Below are positions 1 to 7,322 of a stretch of DNA of 63,700 nucleotides, piece by piece. How positions within the stretch are numbered: position 1 is the stretch's first letter; every line of letters begins with the position of its first letter. A program made the position numbers and the translations under genes. Under the pieces are notes generated by a model, which saw only the letters and a list, made by a program, of their open reading frames with translations, was not told the DNA's origin and did not search any database. The stretch comes from JAJFUG01 sp964473155 (GTDB lineage Bacteria; Gemmatimonadota; Glassbacteria; GWA2-58-10), in NCBI GenBank assembly GCA_964473155.1, contig CAYYNT010000019.1:1-63700 (forward strand). Direction: 5' to 3'.

Positions 1-70
1 TGTCCAGGTCCACGGCCACGGCGGCCAGGCCCTGGGTGCTGGAGTCGAGTCCCAGTGAAAGGCGTCGCAT
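1..70 (-). CDS. xylB: xylulokinase (FGGY kinase), N-terminal fragment
   Basis: Only the first 23 codons are inside the window; the gene runs off the left edge. The visible N-terminus reads MRRLSLGLDSSTQGLAAVAV, and GLDSSTQG is the N-terminal phosphate-binding motif of FGGY carbohydrate kinases. It starts 18 bp after the stop of the xylose-isomerase-like gene on the same strand, with a GGAG ribosome-binding site just before the ATG. The two genes therefore look like an isomerase-kinase operon turning xylose into xylulose 5-phosphate in the cytoplasm. The kinase substrate is inferred from the neighbour; a fragment this short cannot separate xylulokinase from other FGGY kinases. Confidence 0.7.
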   Translation of the reverse strand, partial: MRRLSLGLDSSTQGLAAVAVDLD

Positions 71-88
71 TCTCCCTGACCTCCGCTC

Positions 89-1381
89 TTAAAAATCGAG
101 CGGCATGGGCCGCTGCTCGAACCTGGCCACGGTCTCGCGCGGGATCAGGCGGGACAGGTCGATCCCTTTTGCCCGCGCGCGGGTCACAATGTCCTCGATC
201 CGGCCGCGGGAACCGGCCGGGTCGTGGTAAGCGGAGAGTATCTCCTCCGGGTCCATGTTGTCCACGATTCCGTTGGCCAGCTCGATGGCGTTGATACTCT
301 TGGCGACCGCGGCCTCGACCGGCATCCGCTCGGGGTTGATGTCCAGGCCGAACATCCCCTGGTAGCCGTAAAGCCGCAGCACGAACATCAGGGCCTCGAG
401 AGTTTCGACGCCTACGACTCCGGGATTGAGGTCCTGGTCGAAATTCCCCAGCGGCTGGCTGTTCCAGTGGGTGTGGGCCAGGCGCGCCTCGCGCAGAACC
501 GCGCTGTACGAGAACGCCACGTCCTCGAAACCCATGCGCACATGGCCGATCTCGGGATTGAGTCCCACCAGGCAATGCCCGGCCTCGATAAGCCTGCGGT
601 TGAGCGGGTTTTTCAGGCGCGCCTCGACGTTGCGGGCCATGATTATACCATCCGCCGTGTTGCGCCAGATGTTGTTGATCGCCGGTTCGTAGGGCTTGGG
701 CTCAATCGCCACGCGCACGCCGGGGACCTCGTCCATCGCCTCGGCCAGCGCGCCCTCGAAGCGGTCCCACATGTCGTAAAAGTCCGTGCCCAGGGAGTAG
801 GTGTAGCCGTCGATCCCCGGCCAGCAGACCGCTGTCACGGGATAGCCCTGGTCCTCGGAGATCATCTTGACCAGCTTGAGTTGCTCGACAGTCCGCGCGG
901 CGTATTTCTCGCGCACCTGTCCCAGCGGGCTGCTGGTTGTGCCGAACTGTGAGTCGACCATGCGGAAATCGCCGCCGATCCCGGCCACCACAGAGACAAG
1001 GATCCCGCATTCCTGGCGCAGCTTGCGATATCTTGCGTAGTTCTCGGCGTTGATTTCCCAGGGCTCGTGGGCCTCCAGGGCCTTGAGGCCGATACCGCTC
1101 AGTTCGGCGGCCACCGCCAGACGGCCATTCAGGTCGAGCGGGGCCTTGTAGCTGCCGTGGAAACGCGAGCCACCCTCGCCGAAGAACCAGATGCCCGCCG
1201 AATAGACCGGCCTGAAAGGTTTGCGCAGCATTTCCACCCGCTGCTGCGGCGTCAGCCGCAGGGCCTGGGCGCGGATATCGGTCAGAGTGGCGTTATCCAC
1301 CCGGCGGCCCGCGCTGTCGCGGACAGAATTGTCATACGGAAGGTTCAGGCCATAGTTGTTGAAAGAGGAATACTGGATCAT
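89..1381 (-). CDS. xylA: xylose isomerase-like TIM-barrel sugar isomerase
   Basis: This 430-residue protein has the AP-endonuclease-2/xylose-isomerase TIM-barrel fold. The segment VAIEPKPYEP around residues 224-233 places a Glu-x-Lys pair (E227, K229) exactly like the metal-binding Glu and catalytic Lys of xylose isomerases (EPKPNEP in actinobacterial XylA). Later His and Asp-rich segments (ARLAHTHWN, NFDQDLNPG) supply further likely metal ligands. It would interconvert D-xylose and D-xylulose in the cytoplasm. The FGGY kinase gene follows 18 bp downstream on the same strand, which supports the role. Length is close to that of bacterial XylA (390-440). An isomerase for another pentose or 6-deoxyhexose in the same superfamily remains possible. 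Confidence 0.75.
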   Translation of the reverse strand: MIQYSSFNNYGLNLPYDNSVRDSAGRRVDNATLTDIRAQALRLTPQQRVEMLRKPFRPVYSAGIWFFGEGGSRFHGSYKAPLDLNGRLAVAAELSGIGLKALEAHEPWEINAENYARYRKLRQECGILVSVVAGIGGDFRMVDSQFGTTSSPLGQVREKYAARTVEQLKLVKMISEDQGYPVTAVCWPGIDGYTYSLGTDFYDMWDRFEGALAEAMDEVPGVRVAIEPKPYEPAINNIWRNTADGIIMARNVEARLKNPLNRRLIEAGHCLVGLNPEIGHVRMGFEDVAFSYSAVLREARLAHTHWNSQPLGNFDQDLNPGVVGVETLEALMFVLRLYGYQGMFGLDINPERMPVEAAVAKSINAIELANGIVDNMDPEEILSAYHDPAGSRGRIEDIVTRARAKGIDLSRLIPRETVARFEQRPMPLDF

Positions 1382-1441
1382 TGCACTGTCCCCATCGGTT
1401 GAACGGTTCCCTCATCCCGGCGCGGCGCCCCGGCGCCGCAT

Positions 1442-3109
1442 TCAATTGAAACGAACTCTGAGGCGCGGCCGCAGAGTGACAACTTCACACTCGCTACAGC
1501 GGAAAGAAATGTTGTAGTTATTCCGGACCGGCGATATCACCCAGCCGTGGTTTTCCGCGGGACGTTCGAGCCAGCGCTCGAACTGCGGCATGAACGCGGA
1601 AAGGTCGATCCGGACCGGCGTCCCGGGCCGCACTTCCTGGCGGCCGTCGAGCTGCTCCTCCCACTCGCCGCTCTGCGGGGCATTGACCTCACCGGAGTCC
1701 ACCGCGCTCCAGCCTGGTGAGGCCGGGCGGCTTTCGAACGTGATACTCTCGTTCCATTCCGCGCCGGGCAGGCCTACACGGTATATATCGTCTCCCACAC
1801 CGGGCGAGAGCGAATTCTGACGGCAGCAGAAAAGAATCAGCTCCAGGGACTTGACCTTCGCTCCGGGCCGCGTTTTGAGTCCGCCAAGGTCGAAAGAAAT
1901 GTAGAACTCCGAGAATTCCTCCTGACCTTTGCGGCCGGAGGTCCAGCATTCGAGGTCTTCTCCCTCCGCGCAGACCGCGGGCTGGTGTCCGCGTACGGTG
2001 ATATCGCGGCAGCCGGAGTAACCGTCCACTCCGTTGCACAACTCGAACCCGCCCTCTTCGAGCGGTTTTTCCGGGACATAGAGCGCCTTGCTGGCGAAAA
2101 AGTCGCTCAGATTGCCCGTATTGTCGCGCGCCCTGGCCCTCAGGAGATGATTCCCGCCACCCAGCTCCCCCGGCTCCAGCGCAAGGCTGAAACTGTCGGC
2201 GCCGGAGGCTGCCAGCCAGGGGCCATTATCCAGGCTGTATTCCACGCCGGCGACTCCCCGGTCATCCAAGGCCCGGCCGGTGAGACGCAGAGGTCCGGAA
2301 ACAGTCACGCAGGCGGAGGTGTCGTCCAGGGACAGCGCGGGCGGGGAGTCCGGCGGATTTTCCAGGGCCAGGCTGTCGAAAGCGAATGAGCGGACCGCCG
2401 CAAGGCGTCCATCCATAAGCTCGATCTCGTAGAACAGCCCCTCGCGCGAACTGTCCATGCCGCAAGCCTCGAGGGTCAGCGAGATAAGCCCGCAGTCCAG
2501 GGTGTCGAGGTTGTGCGTGTGGGTGTGGCCGCTGAGGCTGAGGACAAAATCATTCGCGCGGCCCGCCAGCAGCGGCATGGCGGCGTCGCCGAACCGCCCG
2601 GGCGGAAAATGCTGGGCGTACACCAGGCGCTTTCCCGCCGGAGTCACGGCCAGGACACTGTCCAGCCACTGGCTGCAGCGCAGGCTGTCCTGGCTCCAGT
2701 TGAGGAGGAACTGATAGCCCTGTGCCTCGAAAGTCCGGGCCAGCGGCCCGAAAACGCCGCTCCACCATTCCGGGCTGCGGGAATAGTTGTCATCGTGGTT
2801 GCCGGGCAGGACATACACCGGCAGGGGGGCCAGGCGGCATATCTCGCGCACGTTCTCCAGATACTCCGGGGCGTGGGCGCAGATATCTCCGGTGATCAGC
2901 ACGAACTGCCCGCGTTCCCGCACCGTATGGAGGAACTGCCGCAGGCGGGACAGGTCGCCGCCGGAGGCGATATGCGTGTCGGAAAGGGCGATGAAAGTCA
3001 GCCGTTGCGGCCCGGTCTTTCCCGGGCAGGCTATCAGGAGCAGAATGGCGAGAGTGGAGCATAAAGTCGCACAATATCTTGCGACTCCGGAACACAGGTA
3101 AGAAAGCAT
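1442..3109 (-). CDS. secreted calcineurin-like phosphoesterase with DNRLRE-type C-terminal domain
   Basis: A 555-residue exported protein. The N-terminus has a hydrophobic segment ending in a lipobox-like LLIAC (Cys28), so it is probably a lipoprotein. Residues ~37-215 form a calcineurin-type metallophosphoesterase: LSDTHI (D44, H46), TGDICAH (D75), PGNHDDN (N104, H105, D106), YAQHFP and LSGHTHTHN give all the metal ligands. A middle region (~240-350) is Ig/Y_Y_Y-like beta structure (VEYSLDNGPW). The C-terminal ~190 residues match the DNRLRE pattern of cell-surface proteins (FYISFDL, WNESITFESRP, ENHGWVISP, final RPRLRVRF). The substrate is unknown; phosphodiester or phosphomonoester hydrolysis at the cell surface is inferred. 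It is monocistronic, between xylA and a divergent TauE gene. Confidence 0.75.
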   Translation of the reverse strand: MLSYLCSGVARYCATLCSTLAILLLIACPGKTGPQRLTFIALSDTHIASGGDLSRLRQFLHTVRERGQFVLITGDICAHAPEYLENVREICRLAPLPVYVLPGNHDDNYSRSPEWWSGVFGPLARTFEAQGYQFLLNWSQDSLRCSQWLDSVLAVTPAGKRLVYAQHFPPGRFGDAAMPLLAGRANDFVLSLSGHTHTHNLDTLDCGLISLTLEACGMDSSREGLFYEIELMDGRLAAVRSFAFDSLALENPPDSPPALSLDDTSACVTVSGPLRLTGRALDDRGVAGVEYSLDNGPWLAASGADSFSLALEPGELGGGNHLLRARARDNTGNLSDFFASKALYVPEKPLEEGGFELCNGVDGYSGCRDITVRGHQPAVCAEGEDLECWTSGRKGQEEFSEFYISFDLGGLKTRPGAKVKSLELILFCCRQNSLSPGVGDDIYRVGLPGAEWNESITFESRPASPGWSAVDSGEVNAPQSGEWEEQLDGRQEVRPGTPVRIDLSAFMPQFERWLERPAENHGWVISPVRNNYNISFRCSECEVVTLRPRLRVRFN

Positions 3110-3190
3110 CAGGTCACCCGGCGGTTGATTGTGCCTTGATTATTGCAGAAATGCCTCAAAAGGCTTATTCCGTTCGCTAACATAAAAGCC

Positions 3191-3222
3191 CGTGGCTGGA
3201 CGCGCAATGGACATCAGCCACG
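3191..3222. repeat. inverted repeat in divergent intergenic region
   Basis: Perfect 8-bp arms CGTGGCTG and CAGCCACG are separated by 16 bp, between the divergent phosphoesterase and TauE genes. No T-run follows on either strand, so it is not a typical terminator. It could be an operator or a structured leader; nothing in the sequence decides this. Confidence 0.35.
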
Positions 3223-3343
3223 AAAAACGAATGAAATCCTTGTAATCAGAGCAGCTCAATCGTAAAATTCACCTTCGGGTATCTGATCGATTCGATGAGC
3301 AACCTTGATTTCAGGGTAAACCAAATCTCGACCGGGGGCGCAC

Positions 3344-4225
3344 GTGGGCAACTTGCGCAAAGCTCTGACCGGAATGTGGGTGGTGGTTATTGTCTTTCTT
3401 TTTTCCGTTCTGATCGTGTTCACTTTCCACGGGGACGGAATCGCGGGCCAGATGCTGCACGGCGATTCGTGGCTGACCCTTCTGCTCATAGCCGGACTGG
3501 CATTCATGGCTGAATACATAGACTCCTCCCTGGGCATGGGCTACGGCACCACACTTACGCCTATTCTCATGTTAGCCGGTTTTAATCCGCTGCAGATTGT
3601 CCCGGCGGTCCTGCTGTCCGAGTTTGTCACCGGCATCTCGGCCGGCCTGGCGCACCACAGCGTGGGCAACGTGGACCTATCGCGCGGCACCCAGGACCGG
3701 CGCGTGATGTACCTTCTGCTGGCCCTGTCCGTGGCCGGGACCCTGGCGGCGGTGATACTGGCAGTCAAGCTGCCCGCCAGCGCGGTCAAATTCTATATCG
3801 GGGTGATGATCACGGCGGTGGGACTGTTCCTGATCGCCGGGACGGGGCGGAACATCCGTTATTCCGCCGCAAGGATCGTGGCCCTGGGGACCGTGGCGGC
3901 GTTCAACAAGGGCATCTCGGGCGGGGGCTACGGGCCGCTGGTCACCGGCGGGCAGATCATGTCCGGCGTGCCGGAGAAGAACGCGATCGGAATAACCTCG
4001 TTCGTGGAAGGCGTGGTCTGCCTGGTGGGATTGATCCTGTATATCACCATGAAAGGCGGTCTCTACTGGCCGCTGGCCGGGTCGATGACCGCCGGGGCGA
4101 TCCTCAGCGTGCCGGTGGCGGCGTATACGGTCAAATACCTGCCCGGCAAGACACTGCATTGGGTTATCGGTATAATCACCCTGTTTCTGGGCGTGATGAC
4201 ACTGGCGTTCGGGATAAAAACATGA
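3344..4225 (+). CDS. TauE/SafE family sulfite/anion exporter-like permease
   Basis: A 293-residue inner-membrane protein made almost entirely of hydrophobic segments with the TauE/SafE (formerly DUF81) pattern. An N-terminal half contains EYIDSSLGMGYGTTLTPIL, and a second half contains AFNKGISGGGYGPLVTGGQ. Glycine-rich GMGYGT and GGGYGP in matching positions reflect the internal duplication typical of this family. Family members export sulfite, sulfoacetate or other small organosulfur anions; the substrate here cannot be told. The start used is a GTG after a GGGGG stretch; an ATG at 3374 is an alternative. The gene is followed at 4296 by a strong intrinsic terminator. Confidence 0.8.
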   Translation: MGNLRKALTGMWVVVIVFLFSVLIVFTFHGDGIAGQMLHGDSWLTLLLIAGLAFMAEYIDSSLGMGYGTTLTPILMLAGFNPLQIVPAVLLSEFVTGISAGLAHHSVGNVDLSRGTQDRRVMYLLLALSVAGTLAAVILAVKLPASAVKFYIGVMITAVGLFLIAGTGRNIRYSAARIVALGTVAAFNKGISGGGYGPLVTGGQIMSGVPEKNAIGITSFVEGVVCLVGLILYITMKGGLYWPLAGSMTAGAILSVPVAAYTVKYLPGKTLHWVIGIITLFLGVMTLAFGIKT

Positions 4226-4295
4226 GTTTATTGCCTTTGGTATATGTATTTCGAAGCTTCTGACCGAATAGTTGAAAAGCGTGTTATACATGTAG

Positions 4296-4324
4296 CGGCA
4301 GGCCCCTGTGCCTGCCGTTTTTTT
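4296..4324 (+). terminator. rho-independent terminator after TauE gene
   Basis: A perfect 8-bp stem (CGGCAGGC / GCCTGCCG, 6-nt loop) is followed directly by seven T residues. It lies 70 bp after the TauE stop and just before the convergent ABC permease stop. The GCAGGCCCCTGTGCCTGC core also resembles the GC-rich palindromes seen at 54.3, 56.9 and 60.1 kb, so it may be a repeat co-opted as a terminator. Confidence 0.85.
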
Positions 4325-4345
4325 GGGGGACAGCCAGGGGGGTGC

Positions 4346-5080
4346 TTAATCCATTATCAGCCTTGCCCGGCGGAAACGGGCCTGCGCCGCCTGCACCGCG
4401 ACGTACGATTCCGCCAGAAGGAACAGCGCGGTCGAGAGCACCAGGGCCAGCGGGTCGAGGCCGGTGAAGAAACCGATGATAGCATTGCGCATGTCCACCG
4501 GCATGAGCCTCAGAGCGAAACCAGGGATAAAGAGCAGTCCCATGGCGGAATAACCCAGAAGCATCTGCGCCTGGCGGACCGATCCGGCCCGCAAAGAATA
4601 GTGCATGCCGAATGATCCGGCGGCCAGGGCCGCCAGCGGCGGGACCAGAAAAGCGGCCAACAGCCCCGGAACACCGAAAAAGACCACACCCGGTTCCCGC
4701 ACTACGACATTGACCGTAATCACTCCCGTTAAAAAGAACACCAGCGTCACAGCCCAGGCCCAGAGTACCATGCTGAGCAGTATGCCCAGCAGAATGGCCC
4801 GGTCACTCAGGCGGGTGGCCAGCAGGGCTTCCAGAGTTTGGCGTTCGCGCTCCCCGGCGAACGAGTCGGCCACCACTGCCGATATGCATAAAACCGGTAT
4901 GAAAAGTGCGAATATCAGCGCCATTACAGGGTGCGGCCAATGCATCCGGCCGCAGAATGCAGACAAGACTCCTAGAGCGACAGGCATGATAAATATGCTC
5001 AGTCCGTTCTTGAGCTCACCGTCCTGACGCAGGATTTCCCGCAGCTCTTTCCACATCACGGTGCGGATATCTTCCAACAT
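4346..5080 (-). CDS. ABC-2 type transporter permease
   Basis: A roughly 244-residue polytopic membrane protein of the ABC-2/NatB type. About six hydrophobic segments are visible, and the conserved block DSFAGERERQTLEALLATRLSD around residues 70-92 marks this permease family. It is the third gene of a co-directional ABC operon, 10 bp after the stop of its paralogue, with which it shares the DSFAGERER-TLEALLATRLSDR block nearly unchanged. The two presumably form a heterodimeric channel with the upstream ATPase. The ATG at 5080 is preferred over a GTG one codon upstream because a GAGAGG sequence lies six bases before it. The exported substrate is unknown. Confidence 0.85.
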   Translation of the reverse strand: MLEDIRTVMWKELREILRQDGELKNGLSIFIMPVALGVLSAFCGRMHWPHPVMALIFALFIPVLCISAVVADSFAGERERQTLEALLATRLSDRAILLGILLSMVLWAWAVTLVFFLTGVITVNVVVREPGVVFFGVPGLLAAFLVPPLAALAAGSFGMHYSLRAGSVRQAQMLLGYSAMGLLFIPGFALRLMPVDMRNAIIGFFTGLDPLALVLSTALFLLAESYVAVQAAQARFRRARLIMD

Positions 5081-5090
5081 CACTGTCCTC

Positions 5091-5834
5091 TCAGTCCAAT
5101 ATCAGCCGCGCGCGGCGGAACAGTCGCGAGGCCGCCAGCACCGTGACCACCCCGATCAGCAACATGAAAAACGAAATCGCGGCGACAAGGAGTTCCACAC
5201 CTCCGGCCATGAAAAAGCCGAACACTGCCTCGCGCATCTCTTTCGGCAGCATGGGCAGGATCATGGTCGGGACGAAAAAGATCAGCATCCCGCTCATGAC
5301 CAGGGTCTGCTGGGCCTGACGGACCGAGGACGCGCGCAGGGAGATCAGCACGCCCACGCCAGAGGCGGCGAAAGCGGCCAGGGGCGGCAGCACGAGCAGG
5401 GCCAGGAACAGGCGCGGCTCGAAAAACAGCAGTCTGCCCTCGCCCAGGTGTCTCAGGTTCAGCGTGATCAGGCCGGTGACCTCCAGTAGCGCGACAAAGC
5501 TAAGGGCGAAGAGGATCGAGGTGAGCAGTTTGGCGGCCAGGATGTCGCGGTCGCTCAGGCGGGTGGCAAGAAGGGCTTCGAGGGTCTTGCGCTCGCGCTC
5601 CCCGGCGAACGAGTCGGCCACGATGGTGAAAACCATGATGATCGGAAACCAGCCGGCGAAGATCAGGGTCAGGCCCGGCTTGAGCCACTCCTCGCCCATC
5701 TGAAGCGGCAGAAGCACACCGATGATCAGCACGGGAAAGAGGAAACCGACAACTCCCATTTTCGAGTCGCCGTAGATTCTGGGCAGCTCGCGCAGGTCTT
5801 TCCACATCAGGGTCAGGATATCGTTCAGGTTCAT
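5091..5834 (-). CDS. ABC-2 type transporter permease
   Basis: A 247-residue integral membrane protein, paralogous to the next gene. It begins MNLNDILTLMWKDLREL, contains VADSFAGERERKTLEALLAT (residues ~72-91), and has about six transmembrane segments ending in a short basic tail RLFRRARLILD also found in its paralogue. Its ATG overlaps the TGA of the upstream ATPase gene (ATGA), and the coding end of that gene supplies a strong AGGAGG ribosome-binding site, so translation is coupled. This indicates an ABC-2 exporter, or a NatAB-like extrusion system, with two different membrane subunits. Confidence 0.88.
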   Translation of the reverse strand: MNLNDILTLMWKDLRELPRIYGDSKMGVVGFLFPVLIIGVLLPLQMGEEWLKPGLTLIFAGWFPIIMVFTIVADSFAGERERKTLEALLATRLSDRDILAAKLLTSILFALSFVALLEVTGLITLNLRHLGEGRLLFFEPRLFLALLVLPPLAAFAASGVGVLISLRASSVRQAQQTLVMSGMLIFFVPTMILPMLPKEMREAVFGFFMAGGVELLVAAISFFMLLIGVVTVLAASRLFRRARLILD

Positions 5835-6766
5835 TTTTCCTCCTTCAGCAGCGTCAGGAAACTCTCCTCCAGGCTGGCCCTGACCTTGCGCACCTCCTCG
5901 ACCGCCACGCCACGCTTCACCAGCAGGCTGACCAGCGGCGCGCTCGAGTCGCCGTTATCCAGACGCACCTCCAGGGACGATTCCACGAGCGCTGCCTCCC
6001 GCACTCCGGGCAGGGCGCGGACAGCGTCAAGAAGGCCCTCCTGCTCGAAACCCGCGCCTTCGACGCGCACAAGCTGCCCGGACTTGTCGGCCAGCAGCTC
6101 GCCCGGCGCGCCCTCGGCCACCAGACGGCCTTTGTTGATCACCGCCACCCGGTCGCAGAGCTTTTCCGCCTCGGCCAGGTAATGGGTGGTGAGGAAGATA
6201 CTCACCCCCTCGCGCTGTTTCATGGCCAGAAGGTCCTCGCGCAGGGTTGAGGCGGCCACGGCATCCAGGCCCGCGGTCGGCTCATCCAGGAAAATGAGCT
6301 GGGGGCGGTGCAGAAGGATTCGCGCCAGGGCCAGTTTCTGGCGCATCCCGCGGCTCCAGTCCTTGACCCGCTCGCCCCGCCGTTCCCACAGCCCGGCGTG
6401 GGTCAGCAGCTCCTTTATCCTGGACTGGCGCTCGGCTGGGCTCAGACGGTAGACCCGTCCGTAGAACTCCAGGTTGTCCTGGGCGCTCAGGCGCTCGTAC
6501 AGGCCAGGGTGCTCGAGCAGCGCGCCGCAGCGCCCGCGCACGCTGTCCGCCTCGGCCACAGTGTCATAGCCCAGCACGCGCGCCGTGCCGGCGGAGGGTT
6601 CGAGAAGGCCTAACAAAAGCCTGATAGTGGTGGTCTTGCCCGCCCCGTTGGGGCCGAGGAAGCCGAAGATCGTGCCGCGTGGGACAGAAAGGCAGAGATT
6701 TTCCAGGGCAACGATGCTGCCGAAACTGCGGCTGAGGTTGTGAGTCATGACTGCCAGGTCGCTCAT
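5831..6766 (-). CDS. ABC transporter ATP-binding protein (ABC-2 / CcmA-NatA type)
   Basis: A 311-residue ATPase. Walker A is GPNGAGKTTT near residue 40, the signature is WSRGMRQKLALARIL near 140, Walker B with the catalytic Glu is LIFLDEPTAGLD near 160, and the H-loop is TTHYLAEAE near 195. The signature has SRGMRQK in place of the common SGGQRQR, which is usual for NatA/CcmA-type exporters. Residues ~225-311 form the extra C-terminal domain found in these drug, lipid or polysaccharide exporters (DUF4162-like). It is the first gene of a three-gene operon with two permeases. The substrate is unknown. Confidence 0.9.
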   Translation of the reverse strand: MSDLAVMTHNLSRSFGSIVALENLCLSVPRGTIFGFLGPNGAGKTTTIRLLLGLLEPSAGTARVLGYDTVAEADSVRGRCGALLEHPGLYERLSAQDNLEFYGRVYRLSPAERQSRIKELLTHAGLWERRGERVKDWSRGMRQKLALARILLHRPQLIFLDEPTAGLDAVAASTLREDLLAMKQREGVSIFLTTHYLAEAEKLCDRVAVINKGRLVAEGAPGELLADKSGQLVRVEGAGFEQEGLLDAVRALPGVREAALVESSLEVRLDNGDSSAPLVSLLVKRGVAVEEVRKVRASLEESFLTLLKEEK

Positions 6767-6844
6767 GTGCGATTCCAGGTGTAAAGGAGTGGAGGTTTGC
6801 TATGTCCGTTCAGGAGCTTGCATCACGGGGTTGAAAGGTTATGG

Positions 6845-7120
6845 TTTTCATGTCCTTTTCCGGCTTGTGGAAAAGGACCAAAAGACGCTTTGGGGCCGTA
6901 AACTCGCACTGGCCATAACTCTTTTTCAGCCAGCGGTGTGCATGGAGTATCCTCACGCTGCCTTTGTCACCGGGCGACGCTGGCGCTGATTGCCCGCCCG
7001 GCCGCGGAAGCTTTTATATGCTTGAGTGTGCCCGCGGCCATTACTCCGCTTCTTCTACTCGGCTCGGACATACGGCCCCGGACGGCCCTGAGCGGGCCGC
7101 TTTAAAACAAAGCCAGCAAA
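6845..7120. repeat. interspersed repeat R1, copy A (non-coding)
   Basis: This stretch fills much of the 6767-7322 gene-free region and is clearly related to 28207-28480. A ~70-bp block is almost identical in both copies, starting at TTTCATGTCCTTTTCCG and reaching AACTCGCA. More diverged matches follow (CACGCTGCC; GGCTCGGACA-TACGGCCCCGG). It begins with a hairpin, GTCCTTTTCC / GGAAAAGGAC with a 7-nt loop, at 6852-6878. No credible protein is encoded. It resembles a short non-autonomous mobile or structured repeat. The rest of the gap (6767-6844, 7121-7322) shows only the palindrome listed next. Confidence 0.7.
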
Positions 7121-7174
7121 CATAAGGCCGGAGAGCCGAAAAAAGTCTGTCTTTTCCTGGGACATTCGGCGTAG

Positions 7175-7194
7175 GGTCATGTTGCAACGTGACC
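7175..7194. repeat. 20-bp near-perfect palindrome downstream of GWxTD operon
   Basis: The two 10-bp arms around a GTTGCAAC centre match at nine of ten positions, and the tenth is a T-G pair that could still wobble in RNA. It lies about 130 bp beyond the end of the minus-strand GWxTD-like operon with no T-run beside it. It could be a factor-binding site or an RNA hairpin at the transcript's 3' end. Confidence 0.35.
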
Positions 7195-7322
7195 GAAAAG
7201 CTTTTTTCGATCCTCCCGGCAATATCCTGACCGGACATCCATGAGTGAAGGCGCTGATATTTGAGAATAACGTTTCAGTGAACGGAATAATAGCACGCGG
7301 CCGTGTTACTGTCAATCAACGT

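Noticed and set aside
4260..4345. Short plus-strand reading frame after the TauE gene
   Set aside because: Runs through the terminator hairpin and then antisense to the ABC permease.
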